Shown here piece after piece: positions 5,353 through 5,494 of a stretch of DNA of 5,494 nt. Location: the NCBI GenBank assembly GCA_017379255.1, contig JAFNWZ010000372.1, forward strand, positions 1 to 5,494, in the 5' to 3' direction. The stretch comes from Akkermansia sp. (GTDB taxonomy: Bacteria; Verrucomicrobiota; Verrucomicrobiia; Verrucomicrobiales; Akkermansiaceae). Each line of letters starts with the position of its first letter. Position 1 is the stretch's first letter. The position numbers and the translations under genes are program-made. Under the pieces are notes generated by a model that did no database searches, had not been told where the DNA came from, and was given only the letters and a program-made list of their open reading frames with translations.

Positions 5353-5494
5353 ATGTTTTCTCAAACCGAAGATGAATTTCTGCTGAGCCTGGCGGGGATA
5401 TTTGCCGCGCTGCTCTGGCTGCGCCCCGGCAAGCGGGAGGCGGCGCGCTATGCCACGATTCTGGTTCCTGCCGGTGCTTTGTATGTGCTGCTGA
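5353..5494 (+). CDS. Small membrane protein of unknown function, N-terminal part (truncated by right edge)
   Basis: An open frame begins at ATG 5353, 5 bp after the ftsK stop, and stays open for 47 codons to the window edge. It starts MFSQTEDEFLLSL. Two hydrophobic stretches, about residues 10-23 (LLSLAGIFAALLWL) and 33-47 (YATILVPAGALYVLL), are separated by a short basic link RPGKREAAR, suggesting an inner-membrane protein with two or more helices. The tight spacing implies co-transcription or translational coupling with ftsK; no separate Shine-Dalgarno is visible. I do not recognise the family from this fragment. Confidence 0.6.
   Translation, partial: MFSQTEDEFLLSLAGIFAALLWLRPGKREAARYATILVPAGALYVLL

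Overview
The window holds two complete genes and two edge-truncated genes. It fits a Gram-negative bacterium of the PVC group, most plausibly a Verrucomicrobiota member of the Akkermansia type. That placement is inference from three things: a secreted protein with GGAI/FxxN repeats like those of chlamydial polymorphic membrane proteins, a tyrosine recombinase whose C-terminal box reads ALRHTYASYHL (a form I associate with verrucomicrobial integrases), and moderately GC-rich coding sequence. No rRNA, tRNA, CRISPR array or insertion sequence is visible.

Layout. Bases 846 to 1 (minus strand) encode the N-terminal 282 residues of an exported repeat protein that runs off the left edge. Bases 847-1040 are a divergent intergenic region. 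Bases 1041-2078 (plus) encode a tyrosine recombinase. Bases 2079-2485 are a gap with no convincing gene; it holds a perfect 9-bp hairpin, a weak terminator candidate, a pair of small palindromes 20 bp apart and a good sigma70-type promoter. Bases 2486-5347 (plus) encode an FtsK/SpoIIIE DNA translocase. Bases 5353-5494 begin a small membrane protein cut by the right edge and probably co-transcribed with ftsK.

The most interesting signal is in the divergent region. A perfect 15-bp inverted repeat (TTTGGAATCCGTAAG at 881-895 and its reverse complement at 1019-1033) encloses 123 bp lying exactly between the surface-protein gene and the recombinase gene. The right arm ends 7 bp before the preferred recombinase start, and the left arm lies 34 bp before the surface-protein start. 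This is the architecture of an invertible promoter: a site-specific recombinase flips a short promoter segment and switches a surface antigen on or off. Sequence alone does not prove inversion, but a repeat this long and this placed is very unlikely by chance.

The ftsK part looks like ordinary chromosomal housekeeping, with three protein-level oddities: an acidic insertion before Walker B, a changed TQRP motif, and altered residues in the winged-helix recognition helix. FtsK being beside a tyrosine recombinase is probably coincidental, since the recombinase does not look like XerC/XerD.
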